In this document: positions 45,164-56,525 of the stretch, one piece after another | Layout of the letters: every line of letters begins with the position of its first letter | How positions within the stretch are numbered: the stretch's first letter is position 1 | Source: Takakia lepidozioides | Lineage: Eukaryota; Streptophyta; Takakiopsida; Takakiales; Takakiaceae | Reading direction: 5' to 3' | Assembly (NCBI GenBank): GCA_030704615.1 | Contig: CM060733.1 | Location: forward strand, 59,146,001-59,210,000 | Length of the DNA stretch: 64,000 nt | The notes under the pieces: model-generated | What the model was told of the DNA's origin: nothing | Databases searched by the model: none | The model's input: only the letters and a program-made list of their open reading frames with translations | Made by a program: the position numbers and the translations under genes

Positions 45164-46515
45164 GATGTCACCTCGCGGTAAGCTTCCACTTGGATCTCCT
45201 TTAGGATCTGAGTTTCCTTGTAGTGCTTCCTTTTGTTCCTTGGGCGAATCCACGATACTGTAGTATATTTCCGAACAATGCGTACTTCTGCAAGTTTCTC
45301 TTTGTAGATTGCTAGAGTGACCGCATTCAATACTTTGCTGTCTTCCTCTCCGTACATGTCTGAGTTTCCTGTTTTGGATGTCTACAGGCTGGTAACTGGG
45401 CCATTCCTTCCGAGTACGGATTCCGCTTTACTTTCGTATCGAGGCGATTTTCTCATTATCTAGCTTCCTTGTAGAACCTCTGACTCTCACTTATATCATC
45501 GGTTTTGTAAGCATCGAGTGATCGGCGAAGAATGGGGATAGCGAATTGTTGTAATTACCACAGTTTGAGGCGTCGGAAGTAGACGCATCCTTCAAATGTG
45601 GAAGATCAAATTACCAAAGGTAGCAACCATATATATGTGCAGTCCTAGCATCTCAATATATACATTGCCTAGTTACTGCTTGCAGGCCCGGAACTGATTC
45701 TATGAGGTAACTCGACAGTCCGCACTGCAGCTATAGAGGACACTCGCTGTTTCCAATATGAAACGGCCTTGAAGTCGGACAATTTAATAAATACCAGCTG
45801 GCCATGATGCCTGCTTTTGTAGCCAGCTTCTTGTTGCAGTGTTGAATGTATGATCTCATGTATATGATCAATTGTAAGCAAGTACTTCAACCCCTTCAAC
45901 AGATGTTCAGAGATATCTGTGTACGCTCTGTGGTTTCTAAATGTAGCTCGGGGATTTCTAGATTTGTAACATGCATGTGTAATCAGGATGCAGAAATAAG
46001 CTTGCAGTCGAAATAGGTGTTTACACTTTTGGTGTACTACGAGTGTCCCTGCCCACAATTCCCGCGAGTCATTCAGCTTGCATGCCAATTTGCTATTCAC
46101 AATCGTCTGATCTTGCTACAACGCACATGTGAATGTGGGTCTGCCTGCCAGCCTGCGAGTAAGCATACAACGCGTCAATTACCTGACCATCCAGGATTTC
46201 GGTATCAGCAGTGGCAGCAGCCTAATAATCCATACAGAAATTCGAAGACGAGCTGAAATTTTATAGTTTTGCCAGGAGGAATGTATATCCATCAATTCGA
46301 GGGCTCTGAGGTTGGTGTAAATTGTGACATGCTTTTGCATCTGCGCGGCGTGATAATAGTGTGTTACATGTGCGTTGGAGGACAAACTGAGCAGTTTTAG
46401 CAGCTTCTTGTCAACTGGTCAGTTATGCTCTTGCAATCTCACCTCTCACAGTCTCTCACGATCGTTGAGGTCAAGGGTCTTGGCCTTCTTCGAAAGACGT
46501 AACAATGAGATGTCA
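45164..46515. other. Extensin 3' flank, no gene recognised
   Basis: Short open frames on both strands only. Confidence 0.45.
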
Positions 46516-46870
46516 CCAAGGTGGCCACAAGGCAGGCTTTTGAGATGTATCAGCAAATACACTGACAGTCAGTCACCTGATGTTAAGATGCACTTGAAGC
46601 ACTTGATTGCTTAGTGCGAAGCCTCGCTATCTCTGTTTTACGTTGATTCTTTCTACTAAAGTTCCTCCAAAGCATAAAAATTCAGCCTAGTTATACTTCG
46701 TAAGATTTGTAATCATCTCATCAGTATACACTTCCGTGAAATCTCCAGTTTTGGTTCAAGAGAAGTCATGTTGCAAAAGAGCAATAACCCTGTCGCTCTC
46801 ATTACACCTTCCCATCCATGATATCACTAACTGATACATCTCAAAAGCCGCCCTTGTGGCCCCACCTTGG
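46516..46870. repeat. Inverted pair of about 40 bp, PPR-derived
   Basis: 46516-46553 and the reverse complement of 46831-46870 both read CCAAGGTGG, CCACAAGG, then GGCTTTTGAGATGTATCAG. The latter translates to AFEMYQ, matching the PPR gene text AFEMYEQM near 50120, so both are probably scraps of a PPR gene in opposite orientation. Confidence 0.65.
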
Positions 46871-47022
46871 AGCGAAGTCTCCTTGTTACATTTCTGTATG
46901 ACCTGATTTCCCCAGCGCAAGATATTGTTACAAACTGGTGCGTTACGGTGTAGCATTGTCCACCCATTAGCTGTTCTATGCAATTGACTTTGTCATTGGC
47001 ATTCGCTTCTGCTGCATTTCGA

Positions 47023-47265
47023 TCAAAGAAGACAGAGGAAGCCAAAAATTGCTAATACGATAACGACAACAAGAGTGCCGACGTATTCCCTATGGTGGTG
47101 GAATGAAAACTTGCCTGTAAATGTGTCCAGAGAGGGCACCCGCAGTTGGGCGACTGCGTTGAACAGTTTTGGGTTGAGAGAATCACATAACGTTTTACCG
47201 ACTTGCCGCCAGTACGATTGTGTTCTACGGAAATGCAAGTAATTAGACAACAGAGCTACACCCAT
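47023..47265 (-). CDS. Hypothetical exon with C-terminal membrane segment
   Basis: An 80-codon minus-strand frame that ends REYVGTLVVVIVLAIFGFLC-LL-stop: one strong membrane span right at the C-terminus, as in tail-anchored proteins. The N-terminal part (YLHFRRTQSYWRQVGKTLCD) is charged. There is no convincing start, so if real it is a last exon. The family is not recognised. Confidence 0.25.
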   Translation of the reverse strand: MGVALLSNYLHFRRTQSYWRQVGKTLCDSLNPKLFNAVAQLRVPSLDTFTGKFSFHHHREYVGTLVVVIVLAIFGFLCLL

Positions 47266-49067
47266 GAATCACTGTTGTGGGGAATGCCTGGATTTTTTCG
47301 CAATCAGTCTGTTGAAGTGTTCAGAAGAATGCTTGCGCAAAGATCAGGAGTGCTGGTTAGTCCAGGACTCATGTTTGCTTCTTGCTTAACCCCTTCGTCT
47401 CCGCAGGTAGAGGTGGCAGCGCCTCTCGGGAGCGCGCAGGGAGAGGGCATATTCAAGTTCCTCGCGTCTTCTTGCGGTGAACGGCGTGAGGCTTCACTTC
47501 ATGTAGCAGATAAACGGGCCGATCTGTGAAGCTGAAATGGGTATCCGGCTTGGGAATGTTGGACCCCAGACCTTTGGGAGTCATGGCTATGACGCCTTCC
47601 CAGTCTCGTGTGAAATGGAAGAGAGGTGTGTTATGTAATTCTTTGCGTATTTCTTGTCCTTGACCCATTCCAGCAGAAAGGACACCCATCCCGACCAGAT
47701 TCCTCTAGGTTATGGTCCCAGAGGACTGTAAGCGTTACCACTTTTTCCTCCATCTTCTGAAATTTCTTGTATGCTAATCTTCCTCTCATCTCATGAGAGA
47801 CATAGGTACCTTTTTACTATGTGGAGTTTGTGGAAGCCATGACACGGTTTGCTCATAGCGCACGCAGTTTAGTTTTCAAGTTGAGCAAATCTGTGGGTGA
47901 AATCCGTTCAGTGGTGGTCAGCCCAGTTACGAACTCCCGCTCCTTAATGTCCAGGCGTACCGTGGATTAGACATCCATTGCTGCAGACCTCTGTATCAGT
48001 GCAGAGCGTAATCGCCAGGGATGGGGAGAGAGCCGAGAGAGATATACAGATTTACCATTCGCTGGGATACGAATGCCATGAGGCATTCTGCTCTGGGAAA
48101 TGAACCCTCCCGGATACATTTGTCGACACACAAACAGGGAGACTAAAAGTGCTTTTCTGCTACAGATGTGATACATGTCTGAGAGAAGAGAGAGAAAAAG
48201 AAAGAAGCTTGGACAGAGAGAAAGATAAGAACCATGCCATTATGAGAAGCTGATAAAGATTTATGGTTAAGCACTGGCATTTTCCATACAGACTTCAGGA
48301 AATTGGAAGCTGGCAAAAGTTCTCATGTTCTAGCAGTCGTTGGACACAGATCAAAAACTCAGCAACAAACAGATCCTTCACAGTGGTGGGACAACAGGTT
48401 TACCAAGGTGAGGCTATCTTCATTTTGGATGTGATAGGGTTTTTCAAGGTGGATTGTCACTGAAGGCAGCACTATGACTGCAATTTGGTGCCTCCAGCCA
48501 GTCACCTAAATTACTGACAAATTGCTGATTTTTTTTTGTTGGGAAAAAGCAACAAAAATTAGATGCTCTCTGTAGGCTGCAGGTTCCCTGTTATTTGAGA
48601 AATGCTTGGGTTTTTGGTGGTCATAGCCTGGTCTTTGTGAGGCTGTTGTTCAAGTTCCAGCCCGCTCAGTTGCCCAGTGGTGTGTTTCGCAGAAAAGACC
48701 AAGATCACCAGACTTCAGGAATAAGCAGACAAGCAAGGGTTTGTCCAACCCTCCTTGGGCGAAACCAAAACTCTCTGCCATCGTACAAGGTCAAGCACAA
48801 TTTGGTGATAGCTGTAATGGAGCTTCAGGTCAAGAATGCAATGGGTATTGTCTTGATGATAGTTGAAGGATTCAATTCAAAACAGGTCGAGTTGGTCCAG
48901 TGAACCCTGACTGTAGTTGACTACAGTGGTTTTCTGACCCTGTTAATGTGGCGCAAGGACCCGGGCCTCATGAACAGATCCACCTTTGCTGTATCTAGGA
49001 GCTTTGAGATACAGTGTGCGAGTTTGAGTTTTATTGGCTTAAAACTAACAGTTTGAAGTCATGCAGG
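47266..49067. other. Intergenic, no gene recognised
   Basis: Short frames only. 48610-48715 and 14400-14510 loosely resemble each other (AGCCTGGT.T...GAGGCTGT.GTT.AA), perhaps an old shared repeat. Confidence 0.35.
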
Positions 49068-51368
49068 ATGCCAGGGTTGAATCAAGCACAGGTTTTTCAG
49101 TCGGGTAACTTCAGCCTGACCACTGCACTTCACAGAAGACAAGGAGAGGGAGTAAAGATGAACTCCAGCACTTCTGAGGATGTGAAGACACTATGTAAGG
49201 CAGGACGACTGAAAGATGCCCTGCACATTTTGAACCTACGAGGCATGTCAACAGACACCAATACTTATGTGTGTCTCTTGCAAGAGTGCATCAGCATTAA
49301 AGGGCTAGCAGAGGGAAAGCAGGTGCATGCCCACATTCTCCTGAGTGGATTCAAGCCAAGCATCTTCCTACTCAACTCCGTTGTCAACATGTTTGCCAAG
49401 TGTGGGAGCTTAGTCGCTGCACGCCAAGTGTTCGACACAATGTTTGAACGAGATGTGTCTTCCTGGACTACAATGATTGCAGCATACGCGAAGCATGGGC
49501 GCAGTAGGGAGGCTTTCAAGATCTATGACGATATGATACAGGAAGGGGTGACGCCCAACAGGGTCACATTCATTTGTGTTCTTAAGGCGTGTGCCAGCCA
49601 AGGAACCCTGGAAAAGGGAAGGGAGGTCCATGCTGAGATCATCAAAGCTGGACTTGCGCCATACATTAATCTGGATAATACCCTTATTAACATGTATGCC
49701 AAATGTGGGAGCATGGAGGATGCACGTCGAGTGTTTGATAATATGGCTGAGCAAGATATTGTCTCATGGAATGCAATGATTGCAGGATATGCTCAGCATG
49801 GGTGTATGAAGGAGGCTTTCGGCATGCACGAGGAAATGATGCGGGAAGGAGTGGCACCCGACAATGTCACATTCATTTGCATCCTCAATGTGTGCGCCAG
49901 CCTGGCAGCCCTGGAGAAGGGCAAGGCAGTCCATTCTGACATTGTCAAGGCTGGACTTGTGTCTGTTGTCAATTTGAATAACACCCTTGTTCACATGTAT
50001 GGGAAGTGCGGGAGTGTGAAGGATGCACGCCAAGTGTTCAACAACATGGCTCAGCGAAATGTGATCTCATGGAATGCGATGATTGGAGGGTATGCTCAGC
50101 ATGGGTATGGTAGGGATGCTTTTGAGATGTATGAGCAAATGATATGGGAAGGGGTCACCCCGAATAAGGTCACATTCATTTGTGTCCTCAAGGCGTGTGC
50201 CAACCTGGCAGCCCTGGAAAATGGCAAAGCGGTCCATGCTAATATCATTCAAGCTGGACTTGGGCCAGATATCATTCTGGAGACTGCCCTTGTTGACATG
50301 TATGCCAATTGCGGGAGCGTGAAGGATGCACGTCAGGCATTTGAAAACATGGCTCAACGAGATGTGGTTTCGTGGAGTGTGATGATCACAGCATATGCTC
50401 AGCATGGGTTTGGTTGGGAGGCTTTCGAAATATATGAGCAAATGGTAGAAGAAGGAGTGATGCCAAACAAGGTCACTTTCATTTGCATTCTCAATGCGTG
50501 TGCCAGCCTTGCAGCCCTGGATAAGGGCAAAGCAGTCCATGCTGACATTGTCAAAGCTGGAATTGCACTGGATATAATTCTGGGGACTGCCCTTCTTGAC
50601 ATGTATGCTAAATGCGGGAGCATGCAGGATGCACATCATGTGTTTGACAATATGGCTCAACGAGATGTGGTTTCATGGAGTGCAATGATTGCAGGATATG
50701 CTCAGCATGCCTCTGGTAAGGAGGCTCTCGAGATGTATGAGCAAATGAAAAGGGGAGGGGTAACACCTGACAATGTCACGTTCATTTGCATTCTCAATGC
50801 GTGTACCAGCCTTGCAGCCCTAGACAAGGGAAAAGAGGTCCATGCTGATGTTGTCAAAGCTGGCATTGTTTCCTATATTAATTTGGATAATACCCTTATT
50901 GACATGTATGCCAAATGTGGGAGCATGACAGATGCGCAAGAAGTGTTTGACAATATGTTTAAACAAGATGTGGTCTCATGGAGTGCAATGATAGCAGGGT
51001 ATGGTCAACATGGGTTTGGTAGGGAGGCCCTCCAACTATTTGAACATATGAAACAGGAAGGCTTGAAGCCGAATGATATCACCTTTGTATCACTTCTCTC
51101 TGCATGTAGTCATGCGGGCCTAGTGGAGGAGGGCTGTCACTACTTTGATTCCATTAGTGAAGATCATGGCCTCACTCCCACAGAGGAGCATTTTGGCTGT
51201 ATGGTGGATCTACTTGGCCGCGCAGGGCAATTGGAAGAGGCAGAGGACTTCGTTAACCAAATGCCGATCGAACCTGGTGCTTTGGTGTGGGGGGCCTTGC
51301 TTGGTGCATGCAGAATTCATGGTGATGTTGAGCGAGCAGAACGCGTGGCAAAATGTCTTGTGACGTAG
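49068..51368 (+). CDS. PLS-class PPR protein, truncated E motif
   Basis: 766 residues from ATG 49068 (MPGLNQAQVFQ); ATG 49158 is an alternative, and an upstream GTG frame is not used. From about residue 60 it consists of P-L-S repeat triplets of 101 residues (303 bp): TFICVLKACAS, KGKAVHADIIKAG, ALVDMYAKCGS, ARQVFDNMAQRDVVSW, NAMIAGYAQHG and so on; six full triplets and a final GLKPNDITFVSLLSACSHAG unit. It ends in the beginning of an E motif (DLLGRAGQLEEAEDF, WGALLGACRIHGDVE) and stops at TAG 51366. Beyond it, APKDC and a weak YV remain readable, so the E motif is cut by one stop plus a small indel and no DYW deaminase domain follows. PLS PPRs bind specific sites in organelle RNA, usually for C-to-U editing; this form would need a partner or may be a recent pseudogene. 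Confidence 0.93.
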   Translation: MPGLNQAQVFQSGNFSLTTALHRRQGEGVKMNSSTSEDVKTLCKAGRLKDALHILNLRGMSTDTNTYVCLLQECISIKGLAEGKQVHAHILLSGFKPSIFLLNSVVNMFAKCGSLVAARQVFDTMFERDVSSWTTMIAAYAKHGRSREAFKIYDDMIQEGVTPNRVTFICVLKACASQGTLEKGREVHAEIIKAGLAPYINLDNTLINMYAKCGSMEDARRVFDNMAEQDIVSWNAMIAGYAQHGCMKEAFGMHEEMMREGVAPDNVTFICILNVCASLAALEKGKAVHSDIVKAGLVSVVNLNNTLVHMYGKCGSVKDARQVFNNMAQRNVISWNAMIGGYAQHGYGRDAFEMYEQMIWEGVTPNKVTFICVLKACANLAALENGKAVHANIIQAGLGPDIILETALVDMYANCGSVKDARQAFENMAQRDVVSWSVMITAYAQHGFGWEAFEIYEQMVEEGVMPNKVTFICILNACASLAALDKGKAVHADIVKAGIALDIILGTALLDMYAKCGSMQDAHHVFDNMAQRDVVSWSAMIAGYAQHASGKEALEMYEQMKRGGVTPDNVTFICILNACTSLAALDKGKEVHADVVKAGIVSYINLDNTLIDMYAKCGSMTDAQEVFDNMFKQDVVSWSAMIAGYGQHGFGREALQLFEHMKQEGLKPNDITFVSLLSACSHAGLVEEGCHYFDSISEDHGLTPTEEHFGCMVDLLGRAGQLEEAEDFVNQMPIEPGALVWGALLGACRIHGDVERAERVAKCLVT

Positions 51369-53027
51369 GCTCCAAAGGACTGCCTATGTACGTTTTGCGC
51401 AATGGTCAATCATGTATTGTGCGGGTATTCAAGCAAAGTTGGCCAAACAATTAGGACATGGGTTTCAGGAAGGAGCCAGGACGGAGCTGCCTCTGGTGTA
51501 GGAGTGAAAGGAATCTTCTTTTTGCAACCACAGTGAAAATTTAGCTGTTGGATTTGGACTCATCACCACATCTGTGTGATGCCTATCCACTTCACCAAAA
51601 GCCTTAGGGTACCTCGTCACTGACACACCACTACCAGCAAAAAATGTTGGGTGGCTTTGGGGTTGTTCGTAAAGATGAGTGGGTACAATCAGCGAGAACG
51701 TCAAATACTGTCTGGTAGAATGGCCAGAACTGAGTGTGCTGTCTCCAGGTTTGATACAGCTATGAATCACCACATTTTTCTGCCCTTTTTGACACTACTA
51801 GGTCAGAAGTCAGAACCACTCTTCAAGCAGGACCCAACTCACATACCCAGCAAATGATGTGTACTGTAAGCAGCTACAGAAGCAGAGGGAAATACAGACA
51901 TGCCTCTCAGCAAAAGATCTGAATATCTCTCTTCAACAAAAGCAATCCTTTTTGGTTGGGTGCATTGGTGGGCTGCTTGAAGCCACTTGGGAATCCCCAG
52001 CTCCTTGCCCGACCCACATCCAAGTTCATCTCCCAGACTGTTGCTTGAAATTGTGTAAGGCCATACCCACAACGACCACCACTTGCTGGATGGGGTTTCT
52101 TGTGTGGTTGAAAAAAGCACATGTATCATTAAAAATTGAATTTCTGTCAGCTGCTTAGAGCAATGAGCAGACAAGTCACGGACAATCTGAGTGATTGCAT
52201 AGGATGTGTGGACAATTTTGCAGATTTTTTGAGGAACGGTACACAGCAAGACTGAGAAGTCATGATTTATAGCTGGCTACTAATCTAAGTTTCAGCAGAC
52301 TTGTTCGGGCTTTCCAGATTTCCGATAGAAAACCCTTTACATATTTGTCAAATCATGCATTTGATTGAGGTGTTCCCAACAAGCAGGAACCACACATTGT
52401 TAGAGTGTGGCAACTTCAAAAACTCCTCCTTTCCTGCATCTATATGGTTCAACCTCGTCACTGCTGTTACATTCCAAGGTCGCCCACCCTGACATACTAC
52501 TTGCCAAGGGCCTCCTTATCTCCTCAAAACCAATACCCAACTTATGGTGTCACTTCTAATGAAGCCACTTTAACCCTTAAATGCCCAGCAATCATTTTTA
52601 GTAATCTTTTTTATTTTTTCCCAAAAACTGAGCACAAAAAGGTGAGTCATTTCTGGAAAAATGACAATTTTAAAATTCTGACCGCACTTTACGTGCATAC
52701 CTACTGACGGTACCTGCTGCATGGAATCAGGTGAAAATCATGAAAATGCCACAGTTGAAACCCATTAGTTTCTATGAAGGCTGGATTCCGACATGCTTGT
52801 TTTTGGGCATGGATGAATGACAACATGGATGAAGCAGGATGGTTATGCTCGTTAAGTGTGACGGATGACGCACGAGTGTAGCAGGATGAACCTCATAGTT
52901 AGTCCTAGATGGATGAAGATAGTGTAGCCGTGACGTACTAAGCGCCGGTACAGCAGCTAGCTGTATTAAGTTAGAATTGTCTTTAGTAAACAGTTAGAAT
53001 ATGATTAGATTAGGTGATGTGGCATGA
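51369..53027. other. Intergenic; ATGGATGA-type repeats near 52800-52940
   Basis: No gene recognised. The stretch 52790-52930 has scattered ATGGATGA and AGGATGA units, complementary in style to the TTCATCC repeats at 15.5-15.96 kb. Confidence 0.45.
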
Positions 53028-54360
53028 TTGTGTGGCCTAGCTGGGACGGCATCTGGCTGGCCAATGACGGGCCGTTTGCCCAAGATACTTAAGTGCTATA
53101 TAAACCAATATGCTCATGCAAAATGGATGGCCTCTCATGTTGTTCCAAAGGTCACGCCTGAACTGAACTTTGAATTGACGTTTTTACATGAGTTGGGAAC
53201 CCGCTTGAGGGAAGATATTTGTATGTACACTCATTTTCATGCAAGTGCACCTTGGACAATGGAAGAAATAGTGCTTGATACACCCTCTGACCGTTGGGTT
53301 GCTCAATTTGAGGCTGAGGCCGCGGAGGAGGCTACGAATCAGTGCAGGTTCCGTTAAGGGGGAAATTTAAATGTGCCCTGGAGTGTAAGTGAGGAATTGT
53401 AGCGTATAGCGGCTCAGAAACGAGAACAAAAACAGAAGGTAGAGTAGGCTCTTCAAGGGGCCTGGGCTGGGAAGCTTCTGAAGGAATTACATGCGGAGGA
53501 AATTGCCCAAAGAATTCTTTTTTCTGTGCTCAAGGAACGCATGCGTGTTGGTGAGCTGTTTAGCTGGGCTGGGGCTGGCGTGCCAAGTTCACTGTGTCTC
53601 GTGAGATTGGCCGAGACCTGGAAAGTTTTTCATACCCCAACAAGCCCAGTCCTCTAAGGCTGTGGGAATTCATCAAAGGGGGTACTGCAATTGTATTTGT
53701 CAATCTACGCTTGGTTTATATTGCGGCATCCGACCCTACCAGGGAAGAAGTTGTGGTTGGTGTGCTCTCACAGCGTTTCTCCCATTCTGCTATAGACATT
53801 GTCATCTTTCCTGGCAAAAACTTCAAACACGAACGGATAGGGCTCACCCAAGTCGCAAAAGCTGCTGAGTACCCTCCCCACACATTCATTGTCAAAGAGT
53901 TGTCCGTACTGTGATGAAGGTTTTTGTTTGGCTCAAGTCTGACCAGGAAGTTTGGAAGCAGTTGGGGGAAGCAGTCTACCTTCTACCCAAACACAAGTAC
54001 ATCAGCAGCCATTGTGTGACTAACTGGGAAGATTACGTGCAAGCTCATTTTGATAGAAGGTAAGCTTAAACCCCTCCCATGCCAGTCTACACTAGGTCTA
54101 TGTTGGACAAGGAGGCCGAGGAAATGGTAGTTGGTCTGAGTGAATTAGAGGCCCGCCGAGACCGGGAAATGGCTGTTGAACAGCACAAGGACACCCAAGG
54201 TGAGACCTCCACTAGTAATGTTAAGGTTAATACAGAGAAAACATAGTGCCAGATTCTACTTTAGATGTAGAAGAGCTCTGCGAGGCCATGGATGTGGTGT
54301 CCAACTGTCCACCTTTAAATGAAAATGTTGATTCAACAAAACACCCGTGTGTCTACTCCC
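53028..54360 (+). pseudogene. Unknown coding-like sequence cut by G2
   Basis: Several plus-strand segments read like protein but in different frames: 53028-53357 (WMASHVVPKVTPELNFELTF), 53594-53914 (RLWEFIKGGTAIVFVNLRLV and QRFSHSAIDIVIFPGKNF), 53915-54060 (WLKSDQEVWKQLGEAVYLLP), 54079-54246 (MPVYTRSMLDKEAEEMVVGL), and from about 54248 a frame that runs straight into the G2 LTR at 54361. The segments may be exons (a GTAAGC donor occurs at 54060) or a decayed gene or old mobile element. I do not recognise the family. Confidence 0.35.
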
Positions 54361-54487
54361 TGTCAAGGACGAGAACATGAAATCATGGTAGATCATGGTA
54401 AATCATGGTAAATCATGGTAACTTTCGGTAACTTGATAACTTCTGGTATTTACTCCTGGTAAGTTCCTATGGGCTATGTCCGTGACA
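54361..54487 (-). repeat. G2 copy A 3' LTR, internally deleted
   Basis: Both ends are intact (TGTCAAGGACGAGAACATGA ... GTCCGTGACA) but about 520 bp in the middle are missing compared with 59135-59783. Confidence 0.85.
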
Positions 54488-54501
54488 TCACCCCCTCCTC
54501 T
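54488..54501 (-). other. G2 polypurine tract
   Basis: The minus strand reads AGAGGAGGGGGTGA directly before the 3' LTR; it primes plus-strand DNA synthesis in LTR elements. Confidence 0.85.
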
Positions 54502-55138
54502 AGCGCCGAGTTCCTCGAGGAACGGTAAAATCTTGGACTTGCTTAGAGTTGGAGAAAATCCAAAATCCGACGAATGGTACTTGCCAAGTATTCGGCTCTT
54601 CGTTCTTGACTCAAATGATTTATAGGTCTCTGCAACCATCGATAGTGTCCAACACCTTGAACTTAGGACCACGTAGTAATTTGAGCATTCTGATTTTCGA
54701 AGCTGCTTTCAAACATGATTTTGTTGCCCTCTGGGTCGGAAGCCTCAACCTCCAACAGAATTATCAGACTTCAAGTAGGCTTCACTTGCCGTCGTACGGG
54801 GTCCAGACGAGGAAGTACGCGTCGCATTGGTGGCCCATCGTCTCGAGAGCGTCGGCGTGATATTGAAGATCGTGAGAGTCGGAACGGCTGATCTGGTAGT
54901 TGGGTAAGCGACAACTCCAATGTATCTGGTTCTTGTGACTCCATGCTGCCAATACAAGATGCAAGAACGCTGGAAGTGTAGCTATATATACTGATGTGTG
55001 GTGTTCTTCTCTCCTTAGCGTGTATCAGGTACATTGAATGTGGAGTCTTCTCCTTGAAGCTAGCTTGGCTGACATCATCGTTGTGACGTCTCATTGACGT
55101 GTAGCTCAGGGCTTAGCTGGATATCGTTGATGAAACTC
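54502..55138 (-). other. G2 region between pol stop and 3' LTR
   Basis: About 640 bp with minus-strand open frames of 60-107 codons (for example MESQEPDTLELSLTQLPDQP within 54771-55094), none recognisable. It may be an untranslated region or a decayed extra reading frame. Confidence 0.4.
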
Positions 55139-56096
55139 TTAGACTTTGTCAGATGCATTGACGAGGTTGGATGACGGTTCCCACGTTCGTTCGCTGATGT
55201 CGTAGCATTTCCAATGTACGAAATACTCAAGACGTTTATACTTGATGCGAGAGTCTAGGACTTCGTCGACTTCATACTCAATTTCCTGATTGACTTCGAT
55301 TGGTGGAGGTGGTACGGAAACTCTCCGTGGAATATTCGATGGATAATACAACTCCAATAATGAAACATGAAAAACTGGATGGATGCGCATACTTCGTGGG
55401 AGTTCAAGCCGAAAATTGACCGGATTTATTTGTCGAATAATTTTGAATGGTCCCAGGCGTTTATAATCCAACTTCTTTGATGGTCGCGAGGTTTGTATGT
55501 CCCGTCGAAGAAGCCACACACGATCTCCGACCTTGAACTGGGGTTGGAGTTGACGACGTTGATCTGCATACTCTTTGTATTGTTTTTGAGCTTCTGCGAG
55601 GTGGGATGTAAGCTCCTTGTGAATCGTAGCAAGATGAATAGCAAGGTTTTCTACAGCAGGGCTTCCAACAGTTTTCATGTGGAAAAGGTTTGGTCGAGGA
55701 TGACGACCATAATTGGAAAAAAAATGGAGTTTGTTTGGTCGAAGAATGTATAGTGTTGTTGTAGGCAAACTCAGCCAATGACAGAAGGTCAGTCCAACTA
55801 TCTTGGTGATAATTTATTGTACATCGAAGATACTGCTCCAAAATCTGGTTTGCACGTTCAGTTTGACCATCAGTCTGTGGATAATTAGTTGTAGAGAGAT
55901 TGATCTTAGTATCCAATATGTGAAATAATCCCCTCCAGAAATTTGATATGAACGGTGGTCCTCGATCAGATACGATGTCATTCGGGAGTCCATGAATACG
56001 GTAGATATTATTGAGGAAGAGTCTTGCAGTTTCCTCGTCGGTCGCTCTAGCACACGTGTCGCAAGATTTTATAAATTTTTTGACGAGTTTCCACAT
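55139..56096 (-). pseudogene. G2 integrase and chromodomain
   Basis: 56096-55461 holds the end of the HHCC finger (SCDTCARA), then directly TDEETARLFLNNIYRIHGLP, SDRGPPFISNFW (second Asp) and GQTERANQILEQ (Glu). The stretch between the finger and TDEETA that should carry the first catalytic Asp is deleted, roughly 50-60 residues. After a frameshift near 55720 the frame 55768-55139 gives the C-terminal domain (FKVGDRVWLL, MRIHPVFHVSLLE) and a chromodomain (EIEYEVDEVLDSR ... YFVHWKCY), with Cys in place of the usual Gly of WKGY. Confidence 0.88.
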
Positions 56097-56525
56097 CTGC
56101 GGCTACCAATAGTCCCTGGATATCAACTCCAATGTTTTGTTGAAGCCGAAATATCCTGCAGCCGGAAGATCATGACATGTTTGAAAAATTCGAAGTCGTG
56201 TAGGTCCTGGAGGTACATAAAGAAGTCTCTTGAAGTAAACTAAATCATCTTTGAATTCGAAGTCGTTTGTAACATGTGGGTTGTCTCGAGGTTGATTTAG
56301 TTGACTTCATAGTATCGTAGCAAAATGGTCGCTCTTTAGTGCTTCTTGAATCTCTTTTATGATCTCTGCATCGTCATAGGTGGACATGGATAGCATATTC
56401 AATTGAAGATTTGCTGGTTTCAGGATGATAGATTTTTGTTTGTCAAAAGCTGCATCCCCTTCTTTTGGCGCAAGATACGATCGTCAAGAGAGAGCATCTG
56501 GTTTTCCTTGAAGATGTCCGGGATG

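Noticed and set aside
44661-45263. Alternative frames over the extensin gene (200 codons plus, 134 codons minus, the latter Glu/Arg-rich)
   Set aside because: They result from the biased C/T-rich repeats; only the frame with the signal peptide and SPPPP/YVY pattern makes sense.
49265-50660. Several minus-strand open frames of 60-197 codons within the PLS PPR gene
   Set aside because: They are antisense shadows of the uniform repeats; they repeat with the same 303-bp period and have no motif.
54361-54430. Short ATCATGGTA repeats as a CRISPR-like array
   Set aside because: The units are part of the G2 LTR, have no spacers and lie in a plant genome.
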